From Pinibacter sp031553495 (GTDB lineage Bacteria; Bacteroidota; Bacteroidia; Chitinophagales; Chitinophagaceae): DNA of 64,000 nt. Of the stretch, positions 1 to 9,574 are shown one piece after another (the stretch's first letter is position 1; every line of letters begins with the position of its first letter). The stretch spans positions 1 through 64,000 of the forward strand of contig JAVBLN010000057.1 in assembly GCA_031553495.1 (NCBI GenBank), in the 5' to 3' direction. The notes beneath the pieces are model-generated. The model was not told where the DNA came from. It made no database searches and saw nothing but the letters and a program-made list of their open reading frames with translations. The position numbers were made by a program, and so were the translations under genes.

Positions 1-321
1 TATAATTCAATGAGATGTGAATAAATGGAGAATTGAGAATGCTTTATAGTTGAAAGTTGAAAATTGAAAGTGCTTTATACACTGATTGCAAGCAAAAACT
101 CTCATTACTCAAAACTCATAACTCATAACTTGTTGAATAGCATTCCAACCGTACAAGTGAGTGACACAACGATGCTTAATAGTAGCACTACCGCCGGTTA
201 CAAAAAAGTTATGAGTAATGAGTTTTGAGTTTTGAGTGACAAGCGCCGCTGTCTTCCGACCTCTGATATATGACATCTGATTTCTCTACTGCCAACTGAC
301 TTCTGATATATGACATCTTGA
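1..321. repeat. Intergenic repeat composite at the window's left edge
   Basis: No gene is visible. The stretch holds heptad-type tandem repeats (GTTGAAA units near 50-73, inverted GTTATGA/GTTTTGA units near 90-130 and again at 208-237), one R element (131-207), and a degenerate 7-bp array of CTGATNN/GACATCT words from about 261 to the stop codon of the next gene. The GTTATGA units lie in opposite orientation on the two sides of the R element, so the region can fold into a long imperfect hairpin. A very similar composite lies at 53100-53310. Confidence 0.7.
131..207 (+). repeat. R element copy 1 (type A core)
   Basis: Left end GAATAGCATTCCAACCG, core GTGAGTGACACAAC, right end TAGTAGCACTACCGCCGG followed by an A-run. 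It is probably one arm of a pair whose other arm lies outside the window. Confidence 0.8.
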
Positions 322-3300
322 TTACAACAACGCTCTTAACGATGCCCGTCCTACGTGTACCACTTTCGATTCGCCCGGTTTGCGGCCTTCATACTGAACA
401 TTTATTTCAAGATTGTTGGCGAGGCGTTTGGTAACATCAAGCGACCATAAATAGTTTTTACCGGGCAGCAATCCGTCCAGCATTGTGTAGCTTACCGTGG
501 TATTGGCGGGATACGGATATTTAATATTGCTGAATGTAAATTTTCCCTGTATGGATGTGCTTTGCAGCAAATTATATTTCACTTCGGAATTGATGGAATG
601 CGCAGTGTACTTTTCATTATCGCCGGTTTTGTTTTTCCTGTTGTTGAATTTATAACTTGCTAATATGCGAAAGCTTGAATTGTGTGTGAATGTCACTCTC
701 GGCTCCAGTGAATACTGATCAATATTGTAATTTCGGTTATCAAATTTATTGTTGGCTGTTGAAAGCCTGTTGTAGCCTGTTTTTGCCAGTGCATCAAGGG
801 TTATTTTCTTTGTAACATTCCAGCGTGGCTTAAAGCCCCATTCTTCTGTTTGCCTGCTTTCCAAACCATATGTGAGCAACGCTTTGCCATTATTGCGTAG
901 ATTAGTAACATCGAAGCCCCACTTAGGATTGAAACGATTATACGCAAGCGTGTTGGACCAAACGGAAGCCAGCGAGATTAATGAAGTATCGTTTATTGCT
1001 TTCGCAAAAGGATTGAACTGCACAAGTCCGTGCGCTATTTCTTTTTTATTTATTTGCAAAGATGACTGAAAATTAATGTTGGCAAGCATCTTCTTTATAC
1101 CACGACTTTTATATGCGTCAATTACCGAACGCGGATTAAGTGAAATGGAATAATTGAAAGTATTGTAATTGGCTTTTATAAATTCATTCGTTGGGGTAAA
1201 TATGCGAATGTATTTCGCCTGATCCTGAAACTGCGCCACTTCAAACTCATTCAATTGTTGAACGCCATCGTTATTATAATCAATCCAGGTGAATTGCCCC
1301 TGCCCTGCCGGCACTTCCAGGTAAGCATAGTCTCTTTTCTGTTCCTGGCCTGAGCCTACTTCATACAATATATTTCCCGAAATAAATCCTTTCCATGCGC
1401 TTGCCATATATTCAATTCTTCCAAGCAGGCTTTCTTCCGCCGTTTGCGAGGTTATTTCTTTTTGCAACACATCAAGCTTTCGATATGTGGCATTTACACG
1501 CAATTGATTTTTGGGATTTTTCATCAGCTCCGCAAACACATTAATATTGTTGCTTCTGTTGGCTCTTTCAAGATCTTTACCATAAGGATATGAATCTGTT
1601 CTATTGAAATAAGTAATGCCCCATTTATTGTATTTTGTTTCGTCGGACTTAAAATATGCCTGTATGGTTTGAAAAGAAAAACTGTTCGCGTTTACAGAAT
1701 CCGAGATCTTATTCCTGATCTCATTATGCTCAAGCGAATAACCGGCGCCCACTACATAGTTGGCCATTTTCTTTAGCACTTTCGACACATCGAATGTAGG
1801 CCTGAAAAAATATCCTTTATCGGTTGTGGAAACGGAATTGGTTAAATTAAGCTGGTTGTTAAATCGAATACCTTTTACTTCCTGCTGTTGTAAAACTACA
1901 TTTCGAATTCCACTAAAACCATCACTGCGGTTATAAGATGTAAATTCATAACGCAGTTTATTATTCAATTTGTCCTGCAACTCTGTGGCCGCGGTAATAA
2001 TCGTTTCGGTGGCATCTGTGGTTACCAACGGCAACCCCCAATCTCTCGTGTACTCTACATTTCGCAATCTTTCTATTGGTTGAAAAGTAGCCTGTACCCA
2101 TTCAATGCCGGCATTGGAAACAAGCTGCAGCTTTTTATCTTTTTTACTCTTCAAAGCCCGCACATCTTTCACCACAAATTTTCCTGCATACCCCTTATCA
2201 TTCGATTTATCATTTTTCGAAAAAGTATTTACATCATAATTGCTATAAGCAATTTCGCCGGTAACCAGCGTGGTTTTCGACAAATTATAATCCGCCCCCA
2301 CCGTTACAATCTGCTGTCGCTTTGGCGTAACCAAAAAAGTAGCCGCCTCAAAATTTCCCTGCATCACTCCATTTACCGGTTTCACCCATTTATATACTTT
2401 CCCGTTGGCTCCATTCAGATCGGGCACATAATTTCCTTTATTGGCGCCCACTTCTGTAAATGAAAGATTGTACATAGCGCTATCCGGACTAGTGGAATAC
2501 ACATAAATACTGTCATGCACGCCATTATACACCGTGTCTCTTTTGGCGTACAAAATTTTTCCCGCACTAAAAGTATCAACATTGGCCACTGGGTAAAAAG
2601 CGTAATTAATACTATCGCCAATTGTATTCAAAAATCTTTTCTGCGTACTATCCAGCGATTGATTTATTGGCGAATTTTTCGCATCCACATTGCTATATGC
2701 GCCCACACGCAGCTTGAACTTTTTATTAAAATCAGTTTCGTTGGCTATATAAAGATTAGTATTCAGATAGTTTCTGTCTGCGTACTCAAATTCAATTTGA
2801 ATTCGGCTATCCTTTGTAATCATTCGTTTGGGCGTAAACGTTAGTTCAGCGGTATTATAGTTTATAATGTAATCTCTGTCCTCACCTCGCTGCAACATTT
2901 CGCCATCCAAAAAAACTTTTTCCGTGCCTCCCAGTATCACAAAATAAAATTCATTATTCGCCCCCTGCAATCTATACGGGCCCTGGTTTCCCTCTTGTCC
3001 CTGAAAAATATTGCGAGTGAATTTTCCCTTAGCGATAGAGCCACTTACCAACGTAGTGTTTGTTATACCCGGAGCAATTTTACTGGTATTTTCAAACGTG
3101 GCGCCTTGCAGGCGTTTATAAAAACTTAGAAAATAATTCCGGTTTTGTCTTAGATCAATATCGCCTAAGCTAAGCTGCCAGCCCTTTTTTTTGAACTGCA
3201 GAAACACGCGGTCAAATTCATTTAACTGTTGCGTGGTTCCATCCGGCTGTATGGGAATATTATTATCCGTAATGGCAGCCAGTATCTGAATACTATCAGC

Positions 3301-3798
3301 AAGATAGCCGCTTAACTGCAAATTCAGATTAGAAGTAACCACCACATCCTGGCTGTTTCCAAACGAAATACCGCGGCCGAAACTACCATTATATGTAAGG
3401 TTGCCAAAATTGAAAAAAGCATTGGTTTCTTTTTCGGTTTGACCGGTAATAAAAGGCTTTGCCAGAAAAAAATTAATCAGGCTGTCATATTTCATTCGGC
3501 TCACCACAGCGTTCAGTTTGCCCGGAAATACCCGATAAGTAACTAACACAGAATCAAGCGGAGGCTTTTGCCTCCAGGTAAGTGTCGCTTCAATCACATC
3601 AACAATAAAGGCGCTGTCCGGAACGCCTAAAACATGAACACTTTTGGGTACAATGCTAAGACTGTCCAGCACTGTTTTGTTCTCAGTGACAGACACATAA
3701 CGCTTTCGCAAATTGGAAATATCTTTCCCCGAAGGAAGCTGAGCAAATGTATCAACCGTCACCATCAAAAACAATATTGCAATAAACAGTCGCATCAT
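322..3798 (-). CDS. Large outer-membrane beta-barrel protein, function unknown
   Basis: The protein is about 1158 residues if started at the first methionine of a clear signal peptide (MMRLFIAILFLM..., cleavage after TFA). An upstream ATG at 3831 would add 11 polar residues in front of the signal and is less likely. The bulk is alternating beta-strand sequence with many aromatic girdle residues and ends in hydrophobic ALL, as expected for an outer-membrane barrel. A block at about residues 280-355 (numbered from 3831; GPYRL...GTEKVFLDGEML...ITKDSRI...FEYADRNY) resembles a segment I associate with SprA/gliding-type surface proteins of Bacteroidota, but the protein is far shorter than SprA. I cannot assign a substrate. 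It stands alone, bounded by R elements on both sides. Confidence 0.75.
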   Translation of the reverse strand: MMRLFIAILFLMVTVDTFAQLPSGKDISNLRKRYVSVTENKTVLDSLSIVPKSVHVLGVPDSAFIVDVIEATLTWRQKPPLDSVLVTYRVFPGKLNAVVSRMKYDSLINFFLAKPFITGQTEKETNAFFNFGNLTYNGSFGRGISFGNSQDVVVTSNLNLQLSGYLADSIQILAAITDNNIPIQPDGTTQQLNEFDRVFLQFKKKGWQLSLGDIDLRQNRNYFLSFYKRLQGATFENTSKIAPGITNTTLVSGSIAKGKFTRNIFQGQEGNQGPYRLQGANNEFYFVILGGTEKVFLDGEMLQRGEDRDYIINYNTAELTFTPKRMITKDSRIQIEFEYADRNYLNTNLYIANETDFNKKFKLRVGAYSNVDAKNSPINQSLDSTQKRFLNTIGDSINYAFYPVANVDTFSAGKILYAKRDTVYNGVHDSIYVYSTSPDSAMYNLSFTEVGANKGNYVPDLNGANGKVYKWVKPVNGVMQGNFEAATFLVTPKRQQIVTVGADYNLSKTTLVTGEIAYSNYDVNTFSKNDKSNDKGYAGKFVVKDVRALKSKKDKKLQLVSNAGIEWVQATFQPIERLRNVEYTRDWGLPLVTTDATETIITAATELQDKLNNKLRYEFTSYNRSDGFSGIRNVVLQQQEVKGIRFNNQLNLTNSVSTTDKGYFFRPTFDVSKVLKKMANYVVGAGYSLEHNEIRNKISDSVNANSFSFQTIQAYFKSDETKYNKWGITYFNRTDSYPYGKDLERANRSNNINVFAELMKNPKNQLRVNATYRKLDVLQKEITSQTAEESLLGRIEYMASAWKGFISGNILYEVGSGQEQKRDYAYLEVPAGQGQFTWIDYNNDGVQQLNEFEVAQFQDQAKYIRIFTPTNEFIKANYNTFNYSISLNPRSVIDAYKSRGIKKMLANINFQSSLQINKKEIAHGLVQFNPFAKAINDTSLISLASVWSNTLAYNRFNPKWGFDVTNLRNNGKALLTYGLESRQTEEWGFKPRWNVTKKITLDALAKTGYNRLSTANNKFDNRNYNIDQYSLEPRVTFTHNSSFRILASYKFNNRKNKTGDNEKYTAHSINSEVKYNLLQSTSIQGKFTFSNIKYPYPANTTVSYTMLDGLLPGKNYLWSLDVTKRLANNLEINVQYEGRKPGESKVVHVGRASLRALL

Positions 3799-4090
3799 AC
3801 AGCTTTTAGATAATTGCGCTCCGGGATTCAAAAATGTCCTTATAAACCGGCAATATTTAAAGTTACAGCTTATATAAAAAAGTATTTTGACGCAAAATAT
3901 TGTATATGAAGCATTATTATTACATAATTACCCAATAAATGTTCACATACGAAAAACGCGAAGCCTTTTTGAAAAATAATTGATTATCAAGAGCAATATT
4001 GGGTAAGCAGATTTTAGCATACAGATGACACTGATTAATCTGATTTCCACGGATTTTTTATACTGCACACAGCATATAAATGTGTAATTA

Positions 4091-4164
4091 TTTTTTTGTT
4101 GCACCGGCGGTAGTGCTACTATTAAGCATCGTTGTGTCACTCACTTGTACGGTTGGAATGCTAT
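4091..4164 (-). repeat. R element copy 2 (type A core)
   Basis: Reads on the minus strand with core GTGAGTGACACAAC and outer end CCGGTGC next to a T-run. No partner arm was found nearby, so this copy is solitary. Confidence 0.8.
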
Positions 4165-4385
4165 GGAGCAGGTTGGTTAGTGGTTGTTAGTTATTGGTTG
4201 TTGGTACTTTAGTGCAGGCAAACCTTCAGAGGAATATCGAATATCGAATTATTGAATTATTGAAGTAATAAACAATTCCATCACAACGAATTTTCAAATT
4301 TTCAAATTCATTTCCACATTTTCACATTAAATCAGCCTTGCAGTCCTATACTGCTGCTTTTAGAAACGGATCAAGTAACGCAGCG

Positions 4386-4407
4386 GCACAGGTCAGGAGA
4401 CCTGCGC
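4386..4407. repeat. Palindromic repeat H2, copy a
   Basis: GCACAGGTC-AGGA-GACCTGCGC, an 8-of-9 bp stem. Two more copies lie at 51861-51882 and 51961-51982. The flank CAAGTAACGC is shared with the 51.9-kb region. Confidence 0.7.
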
Positions 4408-4505
4408 CAGCTTTGGACCTTCAGAGGATTATCGAATTATTGAATCATTGAATTAATAAACAATTCCATCACAACGAATTTTCAAATTATTCTCTTAACT
4501 AATAT

Positions 4506-5498
4506 TCAATCCAATATCACCGCATTATTATTTACCAATGCGCTTTCCGCCTTACGTTTCAGCATTAGCTTTTTTTCTTTGCGTGCTTTTGCAATATTAA
4601 TAAGCAGTACGCTGATCAGTATAATGGCCAACCCTAACAATTGAATCCAGCTCATTTTTTCACCGCCTAAAAAAACACCTAATAATACCGCTATCACCGG
4701 ATTTACATACCCATACGTACTTACCTGTGTTGCCGGCCTTACCTGCAACAACCATACATATGCACTATACGCAATTAGCGATCCGAAAATAATTAAATAG
4801 AATAAAGAAAACCATGCTCCCGCACTAATAGCAAAAGGCTTGAAACGACTCATTTCGCCTGTAAATAATGCGAAAGGTAAAAATGCAATACCGGCAGTGA
4901 ACATTTGCCATGTAGTATTTGCCATGGTGGAACCTACGCTTTTGGCTTTAGAATAAAGCGAACCTCTTGCCCAACTTATAGAACCAAAAATTAAAATGAT
5001 TAACGAAATAACGTGTACATTGCCGTTAGTTTCACCAAAAGTCTCCATCAACTGTTGAAAGAACAAAAGTACTACACCAATAAAACCGATTATTAAACCG
5101 GTAAGTGTTTCCCTACTGTGGAAATTTTCACGCCAGTGCGGTCTGTCTAGTAACACAAACCAAATTGGCGCGGCAGACACAAGTATTGCTACAAGTGAGC
5201 TTGGCAGCGTTTGTTCAGCCCAAATTACAGCGCCGTTTCCAATTAATAATAATAACAAACCGCTTATAGTGGCGTGTTTTATTATTTGCCAATTCCAGAT
5301 CTTTTCCCTCCTGATCATGCACCATATCAACATAGCGGCGCCTGCAATCAAAAAGCGCAGGGCTCCCATTATAAAAGGAGGAAACTCATACACAGCTTTT
5401 TGTATGAAAAAATAAGTTGAGCCCCACACTATATACACAATTGCAAAAGCCAAAACGACCATTGCAGTTGACGATTTTCGGGTTTGTTGTTGGTTCAT
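4506..5498 (-). CDS. EamA-family (DMT) inner-membrane exporter
   Basis: The 330-residue protein has about ten hydrophobic segments arranged as two homologous five-helix halves. The N-terminal signature VYIVWGSTYFFIQKAV with the following PPFIMGALRFLIAG, and the second-half SLIAYSAYVWLL...NPVIAVLLG block, are typical of the EamA drug/metabolite transporter superfamily (YedA/RhaT-like). The C-terminal tail is basic and cytoplasmic. The substrate is unknown; members export amino acids or other metabolites. It lies upstream of folP in chromosomal order, on the same strand after about 100 bp, without evident functional linkage. Confidence 0.9.
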   Translation of the reverse strand: MNQQQTRKSSTAMVVLAFAIVYIVWGSTYFFIQKAVYEFPPFIMGALRFLIAGAAMLIWCMIRREKIWNWQIIKHATISGLLLLLIGNGAVIWAEQTLPSSLVAILVSAAPIWFVLLDRPHWRENFHSRETLTGLIIGFIGVVLLFFQQLMETFGETNGNVHVISLIILIFGSISWARGSLYSKAKSVGSTMANTTWQMFTAGIAFLPFALFTGEMSRFKPFAISAGAWFSLFYLIIFGSLIAYSAYVWLLQVRPATQVSTYGYVNPVIAVLLGVFLGGEKMSWIQLLGLAIILISVLLINIAKARKEKKLMLKRKAESALVNNNAVILD

Positions 5499-5598
5499 GC
5501 GATTACTTTTGAAAAATACAGACTTTAAATTTTCTCAACTGATACAATACATTTTGATTTTAATGGTAAAAATATAATTGTAAAAATACAAGTTCAAA

Positions 5599-6471
5599 CT
5601 AATTGTTTTCCTCAATTATCAAATCATCATTTATTTGAGCCGATGCGCCCATATAACATTCAATAAGTTTTACCGTTTCCATAGCCTCTTTTACATCATG
5701 CACACGCAGTATATTTGCACCATTCAGCAAAGTGATGGTATTCAATACAGTGGTACCATTCAGCGCTTTTTCGGCTATAGTGCCCAAAGTTTTGTATATC
5801 ATACTCTTTCGTGAAAGCCCTGCCAGTAAAGGTTTGTTCAAAATTTTCAACAGTGAAAATTTACTAAGCAGTTCAAAATTTTGCGCTATATTTTTTGCAA
5901 AACCAAAACCCGGATCAATAATCACATCGTGAATGCCCGCCTTTTTACAAGCATCAATTCTTTCAATAAAATAATCCAGTACTTCACCGGCTACATCATT
6001 ATAAACCGCATACTGTTGCATTGTTTGCGGAGTTCCCTTCATATGCATGCATATATAGGGAACGCTAAGTTTGCCAACTGTTTCCAGCATTTTTTCATCA
6101 GCATGGCCGCCACTAATATCATTCACCATTGAAGCGCCGTTTTCAACCGTTTCCTTTGCTACCTTGCTATAAAAAGTATCTACCGAAATGACGGCTTGCG
6201 GAAAATGCCTATGAAGCTGTATAACCGGTTCTATGATTCTGCTTAATTCTTCTTCTGCAGTAAGCAAATCACTTCCGGGACGGGAGCTTTGGCCGCCAAT
6301 ATCCAGTATCGCGGCGCCTTCCTGCAACATCTTTTCAGCCTGCGCCAACACATCATCTATATTTTGTTGCCGGCTTTCCGCGAAAAACGAATCCGGCGTA
6401 ATATTAATAATGCCCATAACCAAAGGTTTACTAATTTCCAATAGCCGGCCTTTGCAATTGAGTGAGTACAT
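5599..6471 (-). CDS. folP: Dihydropteroate synthase
   Basis: This cytoplasmic enzyme joins p-aminobenzoate to 6-hydroxymethyl-7,8-dihydropterin diphosphate in folate synthesis and is the target of sulfonamides. The 290-residue protein carries all family landmarks: GIINITPDSF (20-29), DIGGQSSRPGS (57-67), SVDTF (96-100), NDISGG (117-122), MHMKGTP (142-148), DPGFGFAKN (186-194), GLSRKS (218-223) and RVHD near the C terminus. The length is normal for a TIM-barrel DHPS. It is divergent from the DUF1599 gene 100 bp away, an arrangement I recall as common in Bacteroidota. Confidence 0.97.
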   Translation of the reverse strand: MYSLNCKGRLLEISKPLVMGIINITPDSFFAESRQQNIDDVLAQAEKMLQEGAAILDIGGQSSRPGSDLLTAEEELSRIIEPVIQLHRHFPQAVISVDTFYSKVAKETVENGASMVNDISGGHADEKMLETVGKLSVPYICMHMKGTPQTMQQYAVYNDVAGEVLDYFIERIDACKKAGIHDVIIDPGFGFAKNIAQNFELLSKFSLLKILNKPLLAGLSRKSMIYKTLGTIAEKALNGTTVLNTITLLNGANILRVHDVKEAMETVKLIECYMGASAQINDDLIIEENN

Positions 6472-6571
6472 TGTATTATTTTTGGCAAATTAATGGAGAA
6501 AAACGGAATACCGAGAATGGAAAACATCTCGTTCCTCAATTAGCGAAATATTTAAAAGTAAACATTCTTTC

Positions 6572-7123
6572 ATGCTTAACACCAATCAGCAATACGATCA
6601 GGCAGTAAACAGTTGCAGGGAAATTTTTGTGAAAAAAACCAGGGATTACGGCACATCATGGCGGGTATTGCGCACCATATCCATAGTGGATCAAATTTTT
6701 ATTAAGGCAAAACGTATTCGTACCATACAGGAAAACAAGCAACAAAAAGTGGGCGATAATATTCACTCGGAATTTATCGGAATTCTTAACTATGGAATAA
6801 TTGGTCTGATTCAGCTAGACAAAAAGAACGAAGAAATAGAAGAAATACCCGCAGACGAAGCTGAAATGTTATACAACGAAAAAATTGAAGCAGCCAAAGC
6901 GCTAATGCAAAATAAAAATCACGATTATGGCGAAGCTTGGCGAGACATGAGCCAGGAAAGCTTTACAGATCTTATTCTTACCAAGCTACGCCGCATCAAA
7001 CAAATTTTACAAAACGAAGGTAAAACGCTGATTAGTGAAGGTATCGACGCGAATTATTACGACATTATTAACTACGCCGCTTTCGCGCTAATATTGATTA
7101 GCGAAGGGAAACATGAAGCATAG
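6572..7123 (+). CDS. DUF1599 (Nmad1-type) domain protein with internal duplication
   Basis: The 183-residue soluble protein is built from two copies of one helical unit. Copy 1 has KTRDYGTSWR (22-31) and HSEFIGILNYGIIGLI (65-80); copy 2 has KNHDYGEAWR (115-124) and DANYYDIINYAAFALI (159-174). This matches DUF1599, a family grouped with nucleotide-modification-associated domains; its biochemical role is not established as far as I know. The conserved D-Y-G-x-x-W and acidic/histidine positions in each repeat could bind a metal or nucleotide (inference). It is divergently placed next to folP, which suggests a link to nucleotide or folate metabolism. Confidence 0.88.
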   Translation: MLNTNQQYDQAVNSCREIFVKKTRDYGTSWRVLRTISIVDQIFIKAKRIRTIQENKQQKVGDNIHSEFIGILNYGIIGLIQLDKKNEEIEEIPADEAEMLYNEKIEAAKALMQNKNHDYGEAWRDMSQESFTDLILTKLRRIKQILQNEGKTLISEGIDANYYDIINYAAFALILISEGKHEA

Positions 7124-7176
7124 GGAGAGGAAAATAGTTGAAAATTGAAAGTTGAAAGTGCTTAATAATTGTACGC

Positions 7177-7209
7177 AGATGTCCTACACCTTTGAGGTGT
7201 AGGACATCT
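7177..7209. repeat. Perfect 15-bp-stem hairpin H1, copy 1
   Basis: AGATGTCCTACACCT is followed by a TTG loop and its exact reverse complement. The identical 33 nt occur again at 52871-52903. No T-run follows, so it is not a standard terminator even though it lies 54 bp past a stop codon. Confidence 0.85.
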
Positions 7210-7238
7210 TGATAACGGCAAGCCTGAATTATTTTAAC

Positions 7239-7316
7239 CGATGAAAAGAATTACTACCGATGAAGTGATTGCGACGCAACGATGATGCCATGAAAAACTA
7301 TTGCTCGTACCAAAAA
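7239..7316 (+). repeat. R element copy 3 (type C core)
   Basis: Core GAAGTGATTGCGACGCAAC with right half GATGATGCCATGAAAAACTA. Solitary copy between the DUF1599 gene and the hexuronate transporter; heptad words (AAATCAG/CTGACCT) follow up to the transporter's stop codon. Confidence 0.75.
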
Positions 7317-7398
7317 ATATCAACTCAAACAGCGGAGTAATCAGAAATCAGAAGTAAGAAGAAAGTACTCCAACACTGATCTCTGACCTCTGATCCCC

Positions 7399-8928
7399 CT
7401 ACAGATCCGTAATAGGTTTAAATTTAGGAACCAGCATTTTCATAACCACCCATGCTATTAAATAGCTAAAAGCACACACTCCAAACATAATACCATATCC
7501 TACGGAAATATTTGAAGAAATGAAATTTCTTGCCTGCTCAAATGCTGACGGATCTGTTAAAACATCTTTCAGGTTATCTATTTTTATCTTATCAACCGGA
7601 ATGGCTTCTGTTGCTTTAACCAATCCAGAATTTATTGCTGCCATTACTCCTTTTAAACGGTAAGTATCTTCAAGCCAGCCGGCCAACAGTTGCACCAGTA
7701 CGCCGCCTAATCCTCCTGCTGCCGCACCTATACCTGTAACACTACCTACTGATTTTTTGGGGAACATATCAGATACCGTGGTAAACAGGTTTGCCGACCA
7801 GGCCTGGTGTGATGCACCACCGATGCTGATAATCGCAATCGCCGCAACAATACCAAATGTGGCCATCCATTGTGTGGTTACCAACAGCAATGGAGCGCAG
7901 GCAATCATAAACATAGCTGTCATGCGGGCTTTGTAAGTTTGCCATCCGCGGTTCATCAGCGTCATTGGTATGGAACCGCCATATATCGATCCCACAATTG
8001 CAACTCCATACACTACAAACGTAGAAACCATTACAGTGTACTTTGTAGCATCCGGAGTCATACCTACACAGAATTGTTGCTTAACATAAGTAGGCAACCA
8101 GAACAGTAAAAACCACCATATACCATCTGTCATAAATTTACCTACCACAAACGACCAGGTTTGTTTGTATGTAAACATTTTATACCAGGGCACTTTTTCT
8201 TTCGAAACATCCTGGGGTTGCTGAACCACTACTTCGTCATCCGCATGTATATAATCGTATTCAGCCTTGCTTAATTTTCCTTTTTGCAACATCTGCGCAG
8301 GAGAACCATAAGACCTGTTCCAAAATATCAGCCAGATAAACCCAACCAAACCGGTAATAATGAAAGCCATTTGCCAACCGTGAAAAATACCAAAGAATAG
8401 CGGGTTTCCTTCATCAGGATTCCATGCTGCCAATATCAACGGAATTATTAATGCGCAAATCATCGCGCCAATATTCGAACCGGAGTTGAAAATACCTGTA
8501 GCCAAGGCTCTTTCCTTTTTGGGGAACCACTCTGCCACAGTTTTAATGGAAGCAGGAAAGTTACCGGCTTCCCCTGCACCAAATATAGCACGAGCCGCAT
8601 TATGCGCCCATAACGAAGTGCCCATAAACGCACTGGCCATGCCCGAAAACGACCATATAATTAAAGAAGCAGCAAGGCCAAGTTTGGTACCGATCTTGTC
8701 GATTATAAACCCGGCAAACAATGTAAAGCCGGCATAGAAAGCCGTAAATATTGCTGTTAGGTAAGAAAAGTCGGAGGCCGACCAACCAAATCCGTTAGGT
8801 GAACAAAAGTAATCTTTCAAATAACCGATTACATTTCTGTCCATGTAATTGATGGTAGTTGCAAATAGTAACAAGGAACAAATCGTCCACCTGTACTTGC
8901 TCATGCCGGTTGATGTCGAAGGCTTCAT
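7399..8928 (-). CDS. exuT: MFS hexuronate transporter, ExuT-like (anion:cation symporter family)
   Basis: The 509-residue inner-membrane protein has the 12-helix MFS layout. TM1 ends in TTINYMDRNVIGYL, the ACS-family signature region, followed by the helix 2-3 loop FAGFIIDKIGTKLG and FGAGEAGNFPASIKTVAEWFPKKERA, which is typical of hexuronate/glucarate symporters. A loop of about 55 residues sits between the last two helices (roughly residues 420-475) and is longer than usual. The likely role is uptake of galacturonate or glucuronate as proton symport. The position near the pectin PUL and uxaA/uxaB fits import of the monomers those genes metabolise. The symbol is by family similarity and context, not proof of substrate. 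Confidence 0.88.
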   Translation of the reverse strand: MKPSTSTGMSKYRWTICSLLLFATTINYMDRNVIGYLKDYFCSPNGFGWSASDFSYLTAIFTAFYAGFTLFAGFIIDKIGTKLGLAASLIIWSFSGMASAFMGTSLWAHNAARAIFGAGEAGNFPASIKTVAEWFPKKERALATGIFNSGSNIGAMICALIIPLILAAWNPDEGNPLFFGIFHGWQMAFIITGLVGFIWLIFWNRSYGSPAQMLQKGKLSKAEYDYIHADDEVVVQQPQDVSKEKVPWYKMFTYKQTWSFVVGKFMTDGIWWFLLFWLPTYVKQQFCVGMTPDATKYTVMVSTFVVYGVAIVGSIYGGSIPMTLMNRGWQTYKARMTAMFMIACAPLLLVTTQWMATFGIVAAIAIISIGGASHQAWSANLFTTVSDMFPKKSVGSVTGIGAAAGGLGGVLVQLLAGWLEDTYRLKGVMAAINSGLVKATEAIPVDKIKIDNLKDVLTDPSAFEQARNFISSNISVGYGIMFGVCAFSYLIAWVVMKMLVPKFKPITDL

Positions 8929-9102
8929 CGTTAGATTTTAGGTTAATTAATTAAAATGTTTATCTGATAATTGAATTATTGTTAAAGATAGTTGAAAGCA
9001 TTGATTGCGGGCTACTACACAATAATATTTTAGAAAATCTTATCTGTAACAGTTTTCGCAATAACTTCCACTCACGATACCCAACATACATTGTGCAAAT
9101 GA

Positions 9103-9181
9103 TTTTTTTTGTAAACCAGCGGTATTGCTACTATTAAGCATCGTTGTGTCACTCACTTGTACAGTAGTAATGCTATTCATC
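9103..9181 (-). repeat. R element copy 4 (type A core)
   Basis: Minus-strand copy with core GTGAGTGACACAAC and an outer T-run at 9103-9110. It lies upstream of the transporter start and has no nearby partner. Confidence 0.8.
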
Positions 9182-9445
9182 AAATTGAAACAGTCATGCA
9201 CAAATTCATACTGCGTATAGTATAATTCATAAAAAAGCTCATAAGTTTAAACACCAAAACATTGAATATTACATAATACCCAATTCGGCATTTTGCAGTA
9301 GTATTGATCAGATTTGGCCACAATGCTACTATATATTTCCTCACCGAATCTGTTTTTTTACGCAAACGTTTTCTGTGGAATCTTTACAGAGGTTTTCAAA
9401 GAATTTTTAAAACCCACAAACACAGGAGACACTACCACACAAAAA

Positions 9446-9494
9446 GCACACACCAAATTCGAATTAGCTTACACGTTTCGAATTTGGTGTGTGC
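9446..9494. repeat. Perfect 18-bp inverted repeat
   Basis: GCACACACCAAATTCGAA (9446-9463) is repeated inverted at 9477-9494 around a 13-nt loop. There is no T-run. It could be an operator, an mRNA stem, or the footprint of a small mobile unit. Confidence 0.7.
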
Positions 9495-9550
9495 AATTTA
9501 GTGACAGACCCACTCATTCAAGGTGATAAATACAGTTTTTACATAAAACT

Positions 9551-9574
9551 AAAGGGTCACATATGTGACCCTTT
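9551..9574. terminator. Perfect 24-bp palindrome, possible bidirectional terminator or operator
   Basis: AAAGGGTCACAT followed directly by its reverse complement. The outer AAA/TTT would suit a weak bidirectional terminator; the gap-free dyad 105 bp before the HEPN gene would equally suit an operator. Confidence 0.5.

Larger units (their letters stand above)
3799..4505. repeat. Long intergenic region with R element, heptads and a palindrome
   Basis: No convincing gene. It includes the leader of the barrel gene (3799-3900), a short dispersed word set of the CACTGATTAATCTGATT/CCACGGATT type (4021-4058), an R element (4091-4164), GGTTGTT heptads (4166-4205), two copies of a block reading TTCCATCACAACGAATTTTC (about 4274-4293 and 4464-4483) and a bracketed palindrome (4386-4407). 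Confidence 0.65.

Noticed and set aside
131..207. R elements as integron attC sites
   Set aside because: They are repeated inverted structures with CAAC ends, but they flank operons of large housekeeping and catabolic genes in both orientations, not single small cassettes, and no integrase is present.
131..207. R elements as CRISPR repeats
   Set aside because: Spacing is kilobases, copies vary and occur inverted; no cas genes.
2080..2463. 127-codon plus-strand frame, and several similar ones opposite the barrel protein
   Set aside because: Shadow frames opposite a long real gene, with no family features.
4091..4164. R elements as ordinary intrinsic terminators
   Set aside because: The T-run lies at the outer 5' side of the minus-reading unit rather than after a stem, and several copies lie upstream of genes.
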